In this document: positions 9,661-21,340 of the stretch, piece after piece
How positions within the stretch are numbered: position 1 is the first letter of the stretch
Layout: every line of letters begins with the position of its first letter
Source of the DNA: Hibiscus mutabilis
Lineage: Eukaryota > Streptophyta > Magnoliopsida > Malvales > Malvaceae
Length of the DNA stretch: 64,000 bases
Assembly: GCA_019671005.1 (NCBI GenBank)
Contig: CM033718.1
Location: forward strand, 31,760,508-31,824,507
Direction of reading: 5' to 3'
Translations under genes and position numbers: made by a program
Notes under the pieces: generated by a model
Told to the model about the DNA's origin: nothing
The model's input: the letters and a program-made list of their open reading frames with translations, nothing else
Databases searched by the model: none

Positions 9661-11516
9661 AAGCATGTCTATTACAATGCACCCATGATTAGTCTAGTTA
9701 CTTTGCCACCATCCTACAAGTGTATAGAGACAAGGTACATTACTTAGCCTTGCTTGTGACTTGCTAAAATCTTCGACTTCACCAATCTTCGACTACGAAC
9801 CTCTTAACCTGAATATATGAAATGAAATGCATTAGGCATACTTTGCCTACTAAGGTAGTCAAGACTATTAACAATATAAAGGGAATGCATTCCAAATCAT
9901 ATTTTAGCAATAACGATGCAATGGATCAATGTAAACAATGCAATAATCATGTTAAATAGCAATAAATCCATATGTCAATATTAACCCTTGGATCTATTCG
10001 GGATTGTGGATACGCGAATTTCTACGCCTCGCTAGGACAATGAATGGTCTAGTCCCTCCGCCTCGTCGGGACAATGAATGGTCTAGTCCCTCCACCTTGC
10101 CAATATGACCAATAACACATACATCCCTCCAACTCGCCACAATAAAGGTCATAGCCCAAGGACCGTAGTCCACCCGTACACTAAGCTCATGAATTCTATG
10201 GCATGCCAATTGTATCGAAAGTCCTTTTCAATCCAAGGTCCGATAACAATATCAATAATCCATGTTCAGTAACAATAACAATATTCAATGTTCTTATCTA
10301 TAAGCAATGTTTCGGTGCCCATGTTCAATGGCAATATCAATGATAGTGACAATGTTCAATAATCTCAATGACAATGACAATGATCGATGCTTCATATTCA
10401 ATGTTTCAATGACAACAGCTATATCGACATCAATGTTCAATGACAATGACAATGACGATAATAGTAGCAACAACTATGCTCTATGTCCAATGTTCCAGGC
10501 TTCCATATATCAATGGCAATAACAATGGAGAAATAGATAACGATGCTTGGTAGCAATGACTATAGCAAAATCAATGATCGATATTCAATGCAATAACTTA
10601 CTTTAACTTACCAATGGAATACACTAAGTGGTTCAATGCAATATTCCTTGACAATAATGTTAGCCATGCTATAATCAATGATAATGAAATCGAGAAAGGC
10701 ACCTAGCCTAATCCCGAGACTCCAACTACACTTACCTCGATAATCCGACACACCTATGGCGCTCGAATGACAATCCCCTTGTTCTTAGCATTCAACGGTG
10801 ATGGTGGATGTTCTTTCTCCACTTCTTGAGCTAGGTAAACAATAGGGAAATTGTCAGAATTCACCACAAGATATTGAAATCAATATAACGATATCAAAAT
10901 CAACATCAAAGCTTAAAATAGCTATTATCTATCAAATTCCATGGATGACTAAAAACCTAGCTTAAGATTAAGCTTGTTTTATTCATGGATTCAATGACTG
11001 CTTGGGGATTTCAGCTTACCCGGTTAATAGTAATAATTCGATATTGATAAACCGAAGAAAACTCAAGCTTCTCTAACCTCAACAATAGAGGTGCTTGGTT
11101 GGAGGAAGATGATGAAGACAAGGAGGTGCTAGCTTAGTTTAAGCAATCAGGTAAAGCTTCTAACTTTTGTTATTCTATAGTTTAATATAATAGCTTTCCT
11201 TCACGTGAAGGAAGTCAATCCTGATCACCCACGTATATGGTGATTATAATTGAGGTAGGGTAATAGCAAGGTTAGTCCCTCAATTCTCAATTCTCTATAC
11301 ATGTACCCCCAAACTTTCAATTTCTAAAATTTAGTCACTAAATAGATTTTCAATACACTCAATAAGGTCCTTAATCAATAATTTGACTCAATTGGAGTCC
11401 ATTATCGATGCAATTGACCTTGCGGTAGAATTCAATACGATATTTGGACCTTTTCTATGTAGGGTTTCTGATCGCCGAAACCCAATTCCGACTAGACCGG
11501 TTTTTGGGATGTTACA
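9661..11516 (-). repeat. Element B 3' LTR, left part missing
   Basis: The right end reads TTTTTGGGATGTTACA, the complement of TGTAACATCCC, abutting a PPT. From about 9690 (TAGTTACTTTGCCACCATCC) it matches the element B 5' LTR from about 26793, so roughly the last 1 kb of the LTR is missing at the left. A diverged copy of the conserved module is at 10000-10215 (GGACCGTAGTCCACC, CTATGGCATGCCAATTG), where the TGTCGCC boxes are replaced by CGCCTCG...GGACAATGAATGGTC repeats. Confidence 0.7.
10258..10600. repeat. Degenerate CAATGA/CAATRT simple repeat in LTR B
   Basis: About 340 bp dominated by the words CAATG, CAATGACAATGACAATG, AACAATATC and TTCAATG in irregular succession. It is low-complexity expansion inside an LTR; the 71-codon plus-strand ORF through it is a composition artefact. 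Confidence 0.65.
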
Positions 11517-11538
11517 ACTCTCCCCTTAAGAAAAATTC
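11517..11538 (-). other. Polypurine tract of element B
   Basis: The minus strand reads TTTTTCTTAAGGGGAGAGT directly before the LTR start TGTAACATCCC. Same position and type as in elements A, D and E. Confidence 0.65.
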
Positions 11539-13938
11539 ATCCTCGAATTTTACCTGAATCGAAAAGATGAGGATACTGCATCCTCATTGCCTCCTTCGAT
11601 TCTGAGGTAGCTTCTTTAACGGAATGGGTCCTCTAGAGCACTTTAACTAAGGGAATAGACTTGTTGTGAAGTCTCTTAACTTCCTTTGCAAGAATTTGAA
11701 CCAGTTCTTCCTCATAGGACAAATCCGGTTAGATTTCCACAGATTCAGGTTCAATGATATGCGAAAGGTCCAAACGATATTTTCGAATCATAGATACATG
11801 AAACACATCATAGATTTTGCTCAGTTATGGGGGAAACAATAAGCGATAAGCCACAGGGCCAACTTTTTTATAACCTCGAACGGTCCAATGAATCAGGGAC
11901 TCAGCTTCTCTTTTCTTCTGAACCTCAAAACTTTTTTCCATAGTGAGACTTTAAGAAAAGCCTTCTCACCAACTTCATACTTTATATCCCTTTTGCTTAA
12001 GATCAACATAGGCCCTTTGTTGGTCAAAAGCAGCTTTTAATCGGTCATGGATGATGGTAACCCATTCTTCAGTTTCCTGAACTAAGTCAGGGCCCAACAC
12101 CTTGCCTTCATCATGTTTAGACCAACAGAATGGAGTTTTACAACATCTACCATACAACGTTTCATACGGTGCCATCTTATGCAAGCTTGATAACTGTTGT
12201 TGTAGGCAAACTCGATGAGAGGTAGGGATTTCTCCCAAGAGCTTCCAAAATTAATGATGTATGCTCAAAGCATATCTTCCAAGATTTGGATTACCATTTC
12301 TGACTGGCCATCAGAATGAGGGTGGGAGGTAGTACTAAGATTAACTTTGATAGCCATAGCTCCTTGCAACGACTTCCAGAATCGAGATGCAAATCTTGGA
12401 TCTTGATCGAAAATGATACTGAGGCACTCCATGGAGTCAAATAACTTCCTTGATATACAAGTTAGCTAGCTTAGGAAGAATGTAATCCATCCGAACTGGC
12501 AAGAAATGGGCTGACTTGGTGAAACGGTCTACAATAATCCAAATGGCATTATGTTTAGCAAGATTCAAAGGTAGACGACTGAAAAAATCCATATTGATCT
12601 TCTCCCACTTCCATTGCTGTAGATCGATGGGTTGTAATAAGCGAATAGGAACACGATGTTCAACTTTAACACCCTGACACGTGAGGCACTTGGACACAAA
12701 TTAAACTATAGCTTGTTTCATGCCTGGCCACCAAAAAAGCTCTCGTAGATCCTTGTACATCTTTACCGACCCCGGGTGGATAGATAAAAAGCTTAAATGA
12801 GCTTCCTTAAGGATATCGGCACAAAGAGATTCATCATTGGGTATACAGAATTGATCACAAAAACATAAGAGCCCTTCAGAATTCATTCTAAAGTCAGGGT
12901 TGTCTTGCAGCTTGGAAATGATAACTTGAAGCTTAGGATCTTGTTTTTGCAATGCTTGAATTCTCAATATGATAGTAGACTAAACTTGAAATTCAGCTAC
13001 GAGATAACGATCCTTCCAAAGACGGAAGTGAGCATTAATAGCTCGAAGGGCTACAATACAAGGACTTTACAATAATTTGATATACTAATCATTATATTGG
13101 ACTCAATGATCGATAACAATACTTACCAGGCAGAGGTTTGCAGCTGAGTGCATCAGCTACAGCATTGGCCTTACCCGGATGGTAATCAATAACAAGGCAA
13201 TAGTCCTTAAGGAGTTCCATCCATCTCCTTTGCCGAAGATTTAGCTCTTTTTGAGTCAATAGATAGTGTCTCCAGATTTTCAACGCAAACACAATCGTAG
13301 CCAACTCCATATCATGAGTGGGATAATTCATCTCATGTGGCTTAAGTTGTCTCAATGCATATGCAATAACCTTACCTTCTTGCATTAAACACATCCTAAC
13401 CCGAGATGCGAATCATCACTATAAACGGTATAGTCCTTTCCAGACTCAAGTTGGGTTAGGACCGGTGCATGGGTTAACACTTGCTTCAATTGATCAAAGC
13501 TTCTTTGCTAATCCGTAGACCAAATGAACAAAACTTCCTTTTTCAACGACTTAGTCAGATGAGCTGCTATCATAGAGAACTCTTTGACGAATCTTCTATA
13601 ATAGCCAGCGAGACCAAGAAAACTTCTCACCTCACCAATGTTCTTCGGTGGGTTCCAATCAACGATGGCTTGGATATTCTTCAGATCCACTTGTATGCCC
13701 GAAGCCGATACAATGTGCCCAAGGAAGGAAACTTCGGTGAGCCAAAACTCACATTTGGAGAACATAGCAAAAAATTGCTTCTCCATGAGGAATTGAAGTA
13801 CAATTCAAAGGTGATCTCGATGCTCAACAAGATTCTTAGAATAAATTAGAATGTCGTCAATGAATACCACTACGAATTTATCAAGATAGGGCTTGAAAAC
13901 CCGATTCATTAAATCAATAAAGTCTGCTGGTGCATTGG
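11539..13938 (-). pseudogene. Element B pol: RT palm/thumb, RNase H, integrase, chromodomain (broken)
   Basis: Minus-strand order from 13938: RT palm with an intact VVFIDDILIYS box (near 13845-13870), thumb (VRSFLGLAGYYRRFVKEFS, 13508-13786), RNase H with MQEGKVIAYALRQLKPHE and THDMELATIVFALKIWRHYL (13092-13394), integrase HHCC (ending 12701), core with intact first Asp (INMDFFSRLP, 12437-12697), then FDQDPRFASRFW and HSDGQSEMV in shifted frames (12280-12410), the YNNSYQ..MAPYETLYGR segment (11975-12238), and a chromodomain remnant with NKSIPLVKVL followed by a stop. The catalytic residues are better preserved than in A, but frameshifts and stops separate every domain. The RT reading continues at 19552 beyond the inserted LTR. 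Confidence 0.85.
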
Positions 13939-16900
13939 TATAACACCCTTAACCCTGCTTAGGTGTAAACCGAATTAATAAGTGTTTTACAACCAACAAG
14001 GACAAACAAACATCCAAAATCACGAAGAATTTAAAACCATTTCTACACCTTTTCATTTTACAATGCTTAACATTGTACCCCAATTAGACCAGTCTTGGTT
14101 TTCAATCAACTAATTACCACAATAGCATAATAGATTTTAAACTTGGTCAATGTAACACCTCTAATCGATCTAGATAATACAACTAGTTGAGAAACATCAC
14201 TAATTGCCGAAGACATTCAAGCATAACAATTTGGAAGAACTATGTATCCTCCGACATGAATGCCAAACATTTTAACCGATTATCAGAAGTATAGAACCAA
14301 ATGTTTCAATATAGAAATGTAAACAACCAAGCATATTCAGCACAACCCTATTTTAAAAGCTAGCATTACTAAACAATTAAGGTTCCCAAATTTGAGCCTA
14401 TCTTATTTAAACAGTCTTAAAAGAACGCAAAAACTAGTTCAAGCTGATGAGCTTCTATCACTAAGCCATGGGCCCTAAACAGTCATATTCAGTATAAATC
14501 TCTACTTTCTTCTAACTCAACTAAGTACTTCAAATATAACCTTCCTTTGGTTTCGATTTAACATTTATCCAAGTGATCATATTAAACACAACCATAAACT
14601 TGTTATGCAAATATTACCTAAATCTTGTAATAACACATACATGAGCAAGATCACCTTCGATAACTAAGCCATGAGCATATTTCAAACTCATAAATCAAAA
14701 CAAAAATCATCAACCATGAAAGCTAATTATAAACTACTTAAACAAATAAATAGAGAGGCCCATTTATACAAACACTTTCAAGGATAGCATATAGCTCTCA
14801 AATTACACATCACTTTAAACACATATACGCCTCTAAATGCATTGCAAAACATGTGCCACCCACTAGGAGTATTTGACCGAAAGCTTACATAACATACTAG
14901 AGAAGCTCTGGTGTTCTAGACCGAGCTATAACCATAAATGAATGAAAGAAAAGTATAAGTTTCCACTTAGTGAGGTAGTTCAAAGCTGGTAAAATATGAT
15001 CAATAATTGTTCCTTTCACTTAAATCCAACACTCCATTAATTAAGGTAATGTTTCTAAACTTGAACAAGGTATTATCCACTTGATGACAAGATAACCATC
15101 CAACAATCTTACACATATAGGGTTATGTCACACTTAACTTATTCTTAACTATACATTCACAAACAGATATTCAGATAGAGCTTAACTTGACTGTGCTCGT
15201 AAGCCTTTAGTAACATTTACTTCCTCAACTAATTACTTCATCATCAATAGAATGACATTTATTGTCAAACAAAGAATTTTCGCTATCAAAGATTCATTCA
15301 TCAAACATCTTAGTCTCTTTTGATTATAACTTATCCATACATAAAAAAATTTCATATCACGTTAACCATCCACTTATTAGGCATAGAGTGAGTTAATCAC
15401 AAATATAGTGCCACTTAACATACTTTACTTTTAAGGGTTTTCAAGTAGTCTATTCGAAACCTACAACTATCCAAATAAATTAAATAAAGAAACATATTTA
15501 TAGCTTTCTAATAAGCATACAATTATACTCAATGGATCTTCTGAGGTAAGCAATGTGTAATACTTTTATTATCACTTAACCCAATTTTATTGAATCGTCA
15601 AGTAAATTGTTATAAATTCACTTTAATGTAGCACGCTATGACATGAATTTCTTAGTATATAAGATGTCCTTACTTATCTTGCAATTCCCTTATTATTCCT
15701 TAGCTTAATCTTACTTATCATTTAGGTTATCAAACCTCTCATAATATGATTAATGAACATTTATAAATAACCTATCAAACATTTTATCAAACAAAAGTAG
15801 TTTTAATCAAGGTTACTATTCATTTGAGATAATAATTATATTACTTATAAACATAGGACTCTTTAACATTTATTTAATACTAATCAGACCTTTTAATAAC
15901 TTGAAATCGAGAAAAATAGTCCCCTAAAATATACACATTTACAAAACAGGGCAGCATTACATGTTCATACTTTTCTATAATTCAAGACTAACCAATAACA
16001 TAGTTCATACACAAAATCCTGGGCAGCTTTCACATGTAACATTTGTTCATTCAAATTTGTCCTTATTCTTATTCATATACATGTATATATATACCAAACT
16101 ATCTAATTATATAATTGTGCATCTAATTGCCCCAAAACAGTCCTAAATCTCTTTACACAAGCCAAAGTAGTTCATGAATCATACGTTTCATATATAGGTA
16201 TATAAAGCAGCCTACTTCCACTCTTTTTCACATTTTTCAATCCAATCTACACATATACGCATTCATACATATATGTAAACATTCACTTAGGGCTGATCAA
16301 TTCACCCTAAAACAAAGCAACATTGTTTGACACCAATTCGATGCAATCACAGCAAATTTTTCATAATATTAAAGTAACTTGATCCTAGGTTCGATCAAGA
16401 CAATACCAATTCATAGAATGAGATAAATTCCAACATTTCAAACGAGGAATACATGACTTACTTATAATTCGAATATTCATACTCCAAAAATTATCTACGT
16501 GATCACTTTCAAGCAACTTAATACTTGTCTTGCAAGTTATCATCTTATTCCGAGGATTTAATATAAACCCTCTATTATAACATCACTAAATCTCAAACCT
16601 ATATACATCTCAGCTTAAACAAGAACTAGCCATTTACAAGCAAATCATTCAAACCAAATACATATTTTAAAAGAGTATATATATATTATATATATATATA
16701 TAATCAATAGCAAGGTATACTTATTATTTTAAAAGAGTAATCAATATTACATCATATACAACTTACTTGTCATCCAAGATACGATAGACATTCACATATA
16801 AAATTTATAACAAAGCACATGTTTTTCAATGAAGTGAACAATCAAGAGTCAATGATGCTTATTTCTTATTATACAAGTTTCTCAATAAATCATTAATTAT

Positions 16901-19546
16901 TATATTAATCTTCTAATTTCTTTGAACAATTTAGCCTTGTGAATTGAATAACAGTCTAGGTACACGAATCCCCAACCAAATTGTCGCCAAACAAAATGGT
17001 ACTCGCAATACCGGTCAATCCCTTCTACTGTCGCCAAGTGATCACACAACTTCCCTCCTACTGTCACCAAATACGGACCGTAGTCCACCCGAAACACGAG
17101 CTCTATGTACTCTATGGCATGCCAACTATACCTACGACTGACTCGAGACCAAGGCTTTCACATTTATTTATCTTATTAGAAACAGTTTGAGCATAGCTCC
17201 TCATTAACAACATATCATAATGCTTATTGCCTTTCAATTTAGGCACTATTCACCTCATGAGAATTTCTCATACGATATGAGCATTGTTCCATATTCTTAT
17301 TAACATTGCTACCAAGGCTTACTTCATAATCAATCACAAGTTCAATTACATATTTCATTTGAATAGGGTCTAATGAAATAAATATAATTCATTATTAATT
17401 AGTTCAAAAGCAAACATAGAATCGAATCTCTAAACATGCCAAGATAAGTCTATTGACTTTTCATATTAACCATATATCATCCCATATATCATAACTTAAT
17501 GTTCAGTCATTTTGGGCATAGAATCGAATCATATATTACTACATGTATTGATAGTGATTCACATAGAAACAACCACACCTAGCTTTCTAACTAGCATACA
17601 TTCCTTATTTCGTCAACCATTTTCAGTTCATGAATACTTAAGATCATAATACGTACCTTGTAGTCCAAGTTAGAAGCACGATCATACTTTAGTTTAACAA
17701 ACCTCAAAATAAACTAAAACAAAATAACATGCTGAGAATAGTTCAACCTATTCCGAGACTTTAAACTACACTCACACGTGAATCCAGCTAATCTTGATCT
17801 TGAATTATAACTCCTTTATGTCTTTCTCCAGTCTGATCTACCTTTAATCTCACTTGATCAATATCTTCTTTGTCTATTTATAACATGAGTTTAATTAAAC
17901 ATTAGAAACTATTCTTAGCATTCAAATACACAAAACACAACACCAATATTCATTCAATAACCAACAGCCTCAAACATTTATTTACTCCTTCATACCTCCT
18001 CAAAATAATTCCTACAAAGCATGTATACACTTCTATGGTTTCACTAAACAATTCCTACACATTCGATCGTGCTCATAGCACTTAAATTACACTTTTAAAC
18101 ACACAAACAAGGTTGCTTTATTTCCTTTAAAACTATCAAACCAAAACAATCCTATTTCTTCTATTATATTCTTCCAAACAATCTAATTTCTCAATACTTA
18201 CGTAATTATTTAACAGTCCAACAACTAAGTAGACAGTTCATTAATCTTATAAAAACGTTCCTTTTTAATGTTCATTGTCTATATACAATCATACAAAACA
18301 GTCCACCTAAAGCTCCTGCATAATAATTCGGCCTTATTTCTGTATATTTTCAATTATTTAAATTCAAACTGCCCAGCCAATACATGCATACAAATACATA
18401 TAAAAAATTAGTCCATTTAATCTCAATTCAATCAATTCTGCCCTGTTTTAATCAACCAATTTCAATTTACCAATTACCAAAACTGCTCAGTTGCATGTGT
18501 ATACTTTTACATACCAAATAATCCAATTCATATAAATACATATTCACCTATGATTCAATTCAAAACGGGGCAGCATATTATGTATATACTTTTATACATC
18601 AAAGCTGTCCAATTAAACATATATGCATGTATTTCACTCAAAAATCAGTCCACACACTTTCAGGTTTAAGCAATTATGGGCAGATTTAATCATGCGTACA
18701 TTAATTCATTCAAAAACAGTCTCAAAATCGTTCATATGCAGCCAAGGCAGACCATATATTTGTACATAATTTAAACACATAAAGCAGTCCATTTAGTACA
18801 TAGGATTACTTAATAGGGCAACATGTATATACTTATATTTAGACACATAAAATAGTTCACAAGTTCATAGAAACAACCCAATAACTAATCTATTGTGCCA
18901 ATTCAAATCACATGTTCTCTCTACCCTTCTAATTCATTTCACAAATCGTGTATGCCTATACATATATACTCGAAACATTGCAAAGCATCAAACACCTCAT
19001 TCATATAATTCCTAAATTTTTACTACCATAACTTGATATAAACAAAGCCAAAGATATATGAATCATGCAAAAGCTTTCCAAATTCAATGAAATTAAAGAG
19101 GAGAGAGCATCTCACCTTCTTCTTAAGCTTATCATAGTAAACACCAAAAAGAATATAAGAATCGAACTTATAAAAATAGAGTCCCTTCAACAAGGTTTCC
19201 CTAGCCATAAGTTTTAAGCTTTCTCTCTCTCACACTTGTATTGAATCGGCTAGAAGAATGGAAGAAAGGAAATGTTGAATTATTTCTTCCCCCTTGACCG
19301 AGTCTCCACACTTGGTCCACCAAACAATCGCCAAGTGTACAAGTCCAAAGATAAATAAATTATTAACATGCAATCCTAATATTTTCATGGAAAACAATTT
19401 GGTCCTTGTAATTCTAGCTAGCATACTTTTCATGTTTCGAATTAGGCCACTAATTACTAAATTAATCATTCTAAAAGCATCACAAGACCTTACAAATCAT
19501 ATTTGAATTATCTACAAACTTCTAAGTTACATTTTGGGATATTAGA
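13939..19546 (-). repeat. 5.6-kb solo LTR inserted in RT of element B (TSD ATTGG)
   Basis: It is bounded by ATTGG at 13934-13938 and 19547-19551. The left end TATAACACCC and right end GGGATATTAGA look like TGTAACACCC and GGGATGTTACA with mutated TG/CA. The conserved module at 16960-17130 reads in minus orientation (CCCCAACCAAATTGTCGCC, GGACCGTAGTCCACCC, CTCTATGGCATGCC). Nothing in these 5.6 kb resembles gag or pol, and the flanking RT text is collinear and in frame once it is removed. It is therefore read as one very long solo LTR left by LTR-LTR recombination. An AT microsatellite lies at about 16674-16703. No other feature is seen. Confidence 0.75.
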
Positions 19547-20439
19547 ATTGGTTAGCCCAAAAGGCCTCACCAAGAATTCGTAATGACCATATCTTGTACA
19601 GAAAACAGTTTTGGGTACATCACAATCTTTAACTCTCATTTGACAATACTCGGACCTTAAATCGATCTTGGAAAATACAAAGGCATCCTTGAGTTGATCG
19701 AATAGGTCATCTATCCTTGGCAATGGATACTTGTTATTGATGGTAACTTCATTTAGTTGTTGGTAGTCAATACATAGCCTCATAGAACCGTCCTTCTTCT
19801 TTACAAAGAGGACTGGGGCTTCCTAAGGTGAAGAGCTCGGTCGTATGAAACCTTTGTCAAGCAGGTCCTGAATTTGGGCTTTTAGTTCTTTTAGCTCAAC
19901 GACTGCCATTCAATATGGTGCAATGGAAACTAGAGCAGTCCCAGGTTGCACTTCGTTGGAAAACTCTACTTCACGGGTTAAAGTAAATCCGGAAGCTCAT
20001 CAGGGAAGACATCAAGGAATTCACATACGGTGTCAATGTCTGATAAACGAGGTTCATCCTTGGCTTCACACGACAAGGCATACAATGAAGGGTTTCGAGA
20101 ATTCATCAAAGCAATGCTCTCCTTGCCAAGGCCTCAAAGATATAGATTTCTCTTACTACAATCTACCCAAGCCTGATATTTACTGAGCCAATCCAAACCC
20201 AGTATAACGTCGAACTCATGGATCGATAAGGCTAATAAATTAGCTGAGAACAGAATCCCTTGTATTATTAAGGGGCAGTTCTTGCACACAAGGCTTACGG
20301 TGATGCAGTCACCCAATGGATTAGTCACAGAGATCTTCAATTCTATAGGTTCAGAAGACATGTTATGCTTTTTGATCAACACAATGCTTATAAAAGAGTG
20401 GGTGGAACCAGGGTCAATCAATGCAATAAAGAGTGGCAA
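19547..20439 (-). pseudogene. Element B pol: protease and N-terminal RT
   Basis: The minus strand from 20439 encodes a retropepsin-like aspartic protease: LIDPGSTHSFIS at the active site, then NPLGD, LVCKNCPLIIQG, and the FDVILGLDWLSKY end. Family copies usually read DSGSTHSFI, so the residue after the catalytic Asp is Pro instead of Ser. A degraded linker follows, then RT fingers (MRLCIDYQQLNEVT, KYPLPRIDDLFDQL) and the first catalytic Asp in FSKIDLRSEY, ending RYGHYEFLVRPFGLTN at the ATTGG target site. The text continues at 13938. Between ~19783 and 20134 a stop and shifts break the frame. Confidence 0.8.
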
Positions 20440-21340
20440 TACAGTTCAATAGTACTTACAATGACATCAGGTTCGTCCTTCTTTTCCCTATTCCTTACAT
20501 GACACATCTGAGTATGAGCTCTTGATTCTTGTCTACTCGGTGTTTTGCCAGAGCCATTAGGTCTTCTGGTAGCTCCCGATGATCCTTGCTTAGACCCCTT
20601 GCCTCTGATGGACTGAGTATGGGTGGAAACATTAGCCGGTGTAGTAGTAGACTTGGTTGTATTTAGAGGATAATCACGGATGAAATGACCTTGCTCACCA
20701 CAAAAGAAACAAGCTCTAGTCTACTTATGGCACGAGTTTGTTGGATGCCTATTCTGACAGTAGTTACAAACCAGGTGTTGTGTACTCCAGTTTGAGACTT
20801 TAGTGCTCTTGACTAAAGCAGTTCTAGAAAAAAAAATGGAGTCACAGACTGTGGCCTATCAATATTCTTGGAACGGGGAGGTTGTGGGAACACATTCTGC
20901 TTAGGACCAGAATACTTCCCTTTCTTACTGCACTTAGGAGGTTGAGAATCATCTGAAATCTCTTCTCAGACTTGCCTGACCCAACAGTCTTCTAGGCTTT
21001 TAGCGATGCTTCGGTAGCCTTGACCCGATTCACCAGGTTCTGGAAATTAGTAATACTCAAAGTAGTAAACATGGGATGAAGCTCGTCGCTAAGTCCAACA
21101 ATGAACATGCAACACTTCTCCTCTTCCTTCTTAATGTATTCTGCAACATATCGACAATACTTGCAGAAATCATAAATATACTGCTCGACCGGTCGCCCAA
21201 CTTGCTTGAGGTGGAGAAAGGTGTTGCATCTCTCTGCGAGATAAAACTCGCTAATATACTTCTTTCGGAATTATTGAAGAAAGAACTCCCAGGTCATAGT
21301 ATCCTTGGAGATAATAAGAATAGTAGTCTCCCATCAATGT
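20440..21340 (-). pseudogene. Element B gag, C-terminal part with zinc knuckles
   Basis: Minus-strand text holds a CX2CX3HX4C zinc knuckle (CNYCQNRHPTNSC, about 20735-20770) and, after an in-frame TAG at 20721-20723, a second knuckle CFFCGEQGHFIRDY whose final Cys is Tyr. Knuckles bind the genomic RNA during particle assembly. Toward 21335 the capsid-type gag segment is recognisable by comparison with C and D. It stops at the AATGT target site (21336-21340) of the inserted LTR and resumes at 25191. Several frame breaks are present. Confidence 0.75.

Noticed and set aside
10307..10522. 71-codon plus-strand ORF
   Set aside because: Translation of the CAATG low-complexity repeat in LTR B.
13481..13849. 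122-codon plus-strand ORF
   Set aside because: Antisense shadow of the element B RT thumb and RNase H start.
16674..16703. AT-rich palindromic stretch as a hairpin or promoter
   Set aside because: Simple (TA)n microsatellite inside a solo LTR; no further signal.
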